From assembly GCA_038204465.1 (NCBI GenBank), contig JBBRCX010000180.1, forward strand, positions 1 through 5,610: a DNA stretch of 5,610 nucleotides, given 5' to 3'. Made by a program: the position numbers and the translations under genes. This document shows, in pieces, positions 5,472 to 5,610 of the stretch; the stretch's first letter is position 1; every line of letters begins with the position of its first letter. The notes beneath the pieces are model-generated. The model worked only from the letters and a program-made list of their open reading frames with translations, did not search any database and was not told the DNA's origin. The DNA comes from JBBRCX01 sp038204465 (GTDB taxonomy: Bacteria; Planctomycetota; Phycisphaerae; Tepidisphaerales; Tepidisphaeraceae).

Positions 5472-5610
5472 TGGACTTGCCTCGAAAAAGTGGAGAGTTT
5501 TCCTTGGATGAAAGGTGAACTCGATGACGAAGCAGAAGGGATTTACGCAAGAGTTTGAGGATGAGGCGGTACGTCTGGCGCGGACCAGCGGACGCACGCG
5601 GCGTGAATTG
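5472..5610 (+). mobile_element. left end of an IS3-family insertion sequence (continues beyond window)
   Basis: cyoA homology stops at about 5466-5470. The next sequence begins TGGACTTGCC, with the TG terminus usual for IS3 elements, and leads within about 50 bases to an OrfA-type start codon. The outer boundary is placed at about 5470-5472 from these two facts. The right end, the inverted-repeat partner and the target duplication lie outside the window, so the limits are not proven. The element points away from the cyo operon and interrupts cyoA. Confidence 0.72.
5524..5610 (+). CDS. IS3-family transposase OrfA, N-terminal part (3' end outside window)
   Basis: An ATG at 5524 opens 29 codons running to the window edge. 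They contain FTQEFEDEAVRLARTSGRTRRE, typical of the first helix of the IS3/IS911 OrfA DNA-binding domain (usual pattern R-x-Y-T-x-E-F-K-x-E-A-V-R-L). OrfA supplies the helix-turn-helix that binds the element ends, and in this family a frameshift normally joins it to the DDE catalytic OrfB. A Shine-Dalgarno-like AAGGTGA at 5512-5518 precedes the start by five bases. The length and the intactness of the rest cannot be seen. The family assignment is good; the subgroup is not determined. Confidence 0.8.
   Translation, partial: MTKQKGFTQEFEDEAVRLARTSGRTRREL

Noticed and set aside
4789..5511. + strand open frame of 240 codons opposite the cyoB start and the cyoA remnant
   Set aside because: Antisense shadow that crosses the cyoB-cyoA boundary and the IS junction, so it cannot be an ancestral gene.
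5470..5550. Outward promoter in the IS3 end driving the cyo remnant
   Set aside because: I looked on the minus strand for paired -35/-10 hexamers; TTCACC at 5515-5520 has no acceptable -10 partner at normal spacing.
1..5610. CRISPR arrays, tRNA or rRNA genes, replication origin
   Set aside because: No regularly spaced repeats, tRNA-like cloverleaf segments or rRNA-like stretches were seen on either strand.

Overview
The window is a GC-rich stretch of proteobacterial DNA. The protein sequences most resemble Alphaproteobacteria (Rhizobiales/Bradyrhizobium-like), a judgement from remembered families and not from a search. It looks like a rearranged, IS-scarred accessory segment: two metabolic operons face each other, each is cut, and insertion-sequence pieces lie at the breaks.

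Left part (1-1166, mainly + strand): the 3' two thirds of pgl (6-phosphogluconolactonase) runs in from the left edge and overlaps, by ATGA, the start of rpiA (ribose-5-phosphate isomerase A). rpiA is dead: it has a 1-base deletion, an in-frame TAG and an abrupt end at its DGAD motif. There it joins the N-terminal stub of an IS110-type transposase on the minus strand. Next come a frameshifted remnant of a small phage-type protein (871-1076) and about 90 unassigned bases with one imperfect inverted repeat.

Main part (1167-5469, minus strand, read right to left): a cytochrome bo3-type ubiquinol oxidase operon in the order cyoA-cyoB-cyoC-cyoD. cyoB (667 aa) and cyoC (223 aa) look intact, and cyoB keeps all heme, copper, proton-channel and quinol-site residues I can check. 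cyoA is reduced to its last 119 codons by an IS3-family insertion at the right edge. cyoD is fused in frame to a MacA/HlyD-like efflux adaptor: subunit IV with three membrane helices, then lipoyl, coiled-coil hairpin and beta-barrel domains. The adaptor stops at an in-frame TGA, and 27 further readable codons of the family's C-terminal region follow it.

Right edge (about 5472-5610, + strand): the left end of an IS3-family element with the first 29 codons of its OrfA transposase.

Functionally, the cyo genes would encode a quinol-oxidising, proton-pumping terminal oxidase, but without subunit II and its own promoter region the operon is probably not making a normal enzyme. The most unusual object is the CyoD-adaptor chimera. 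Its join is topologically sensible, because the C-terminus of CyoD faces the periplasm, where such adaptors work.
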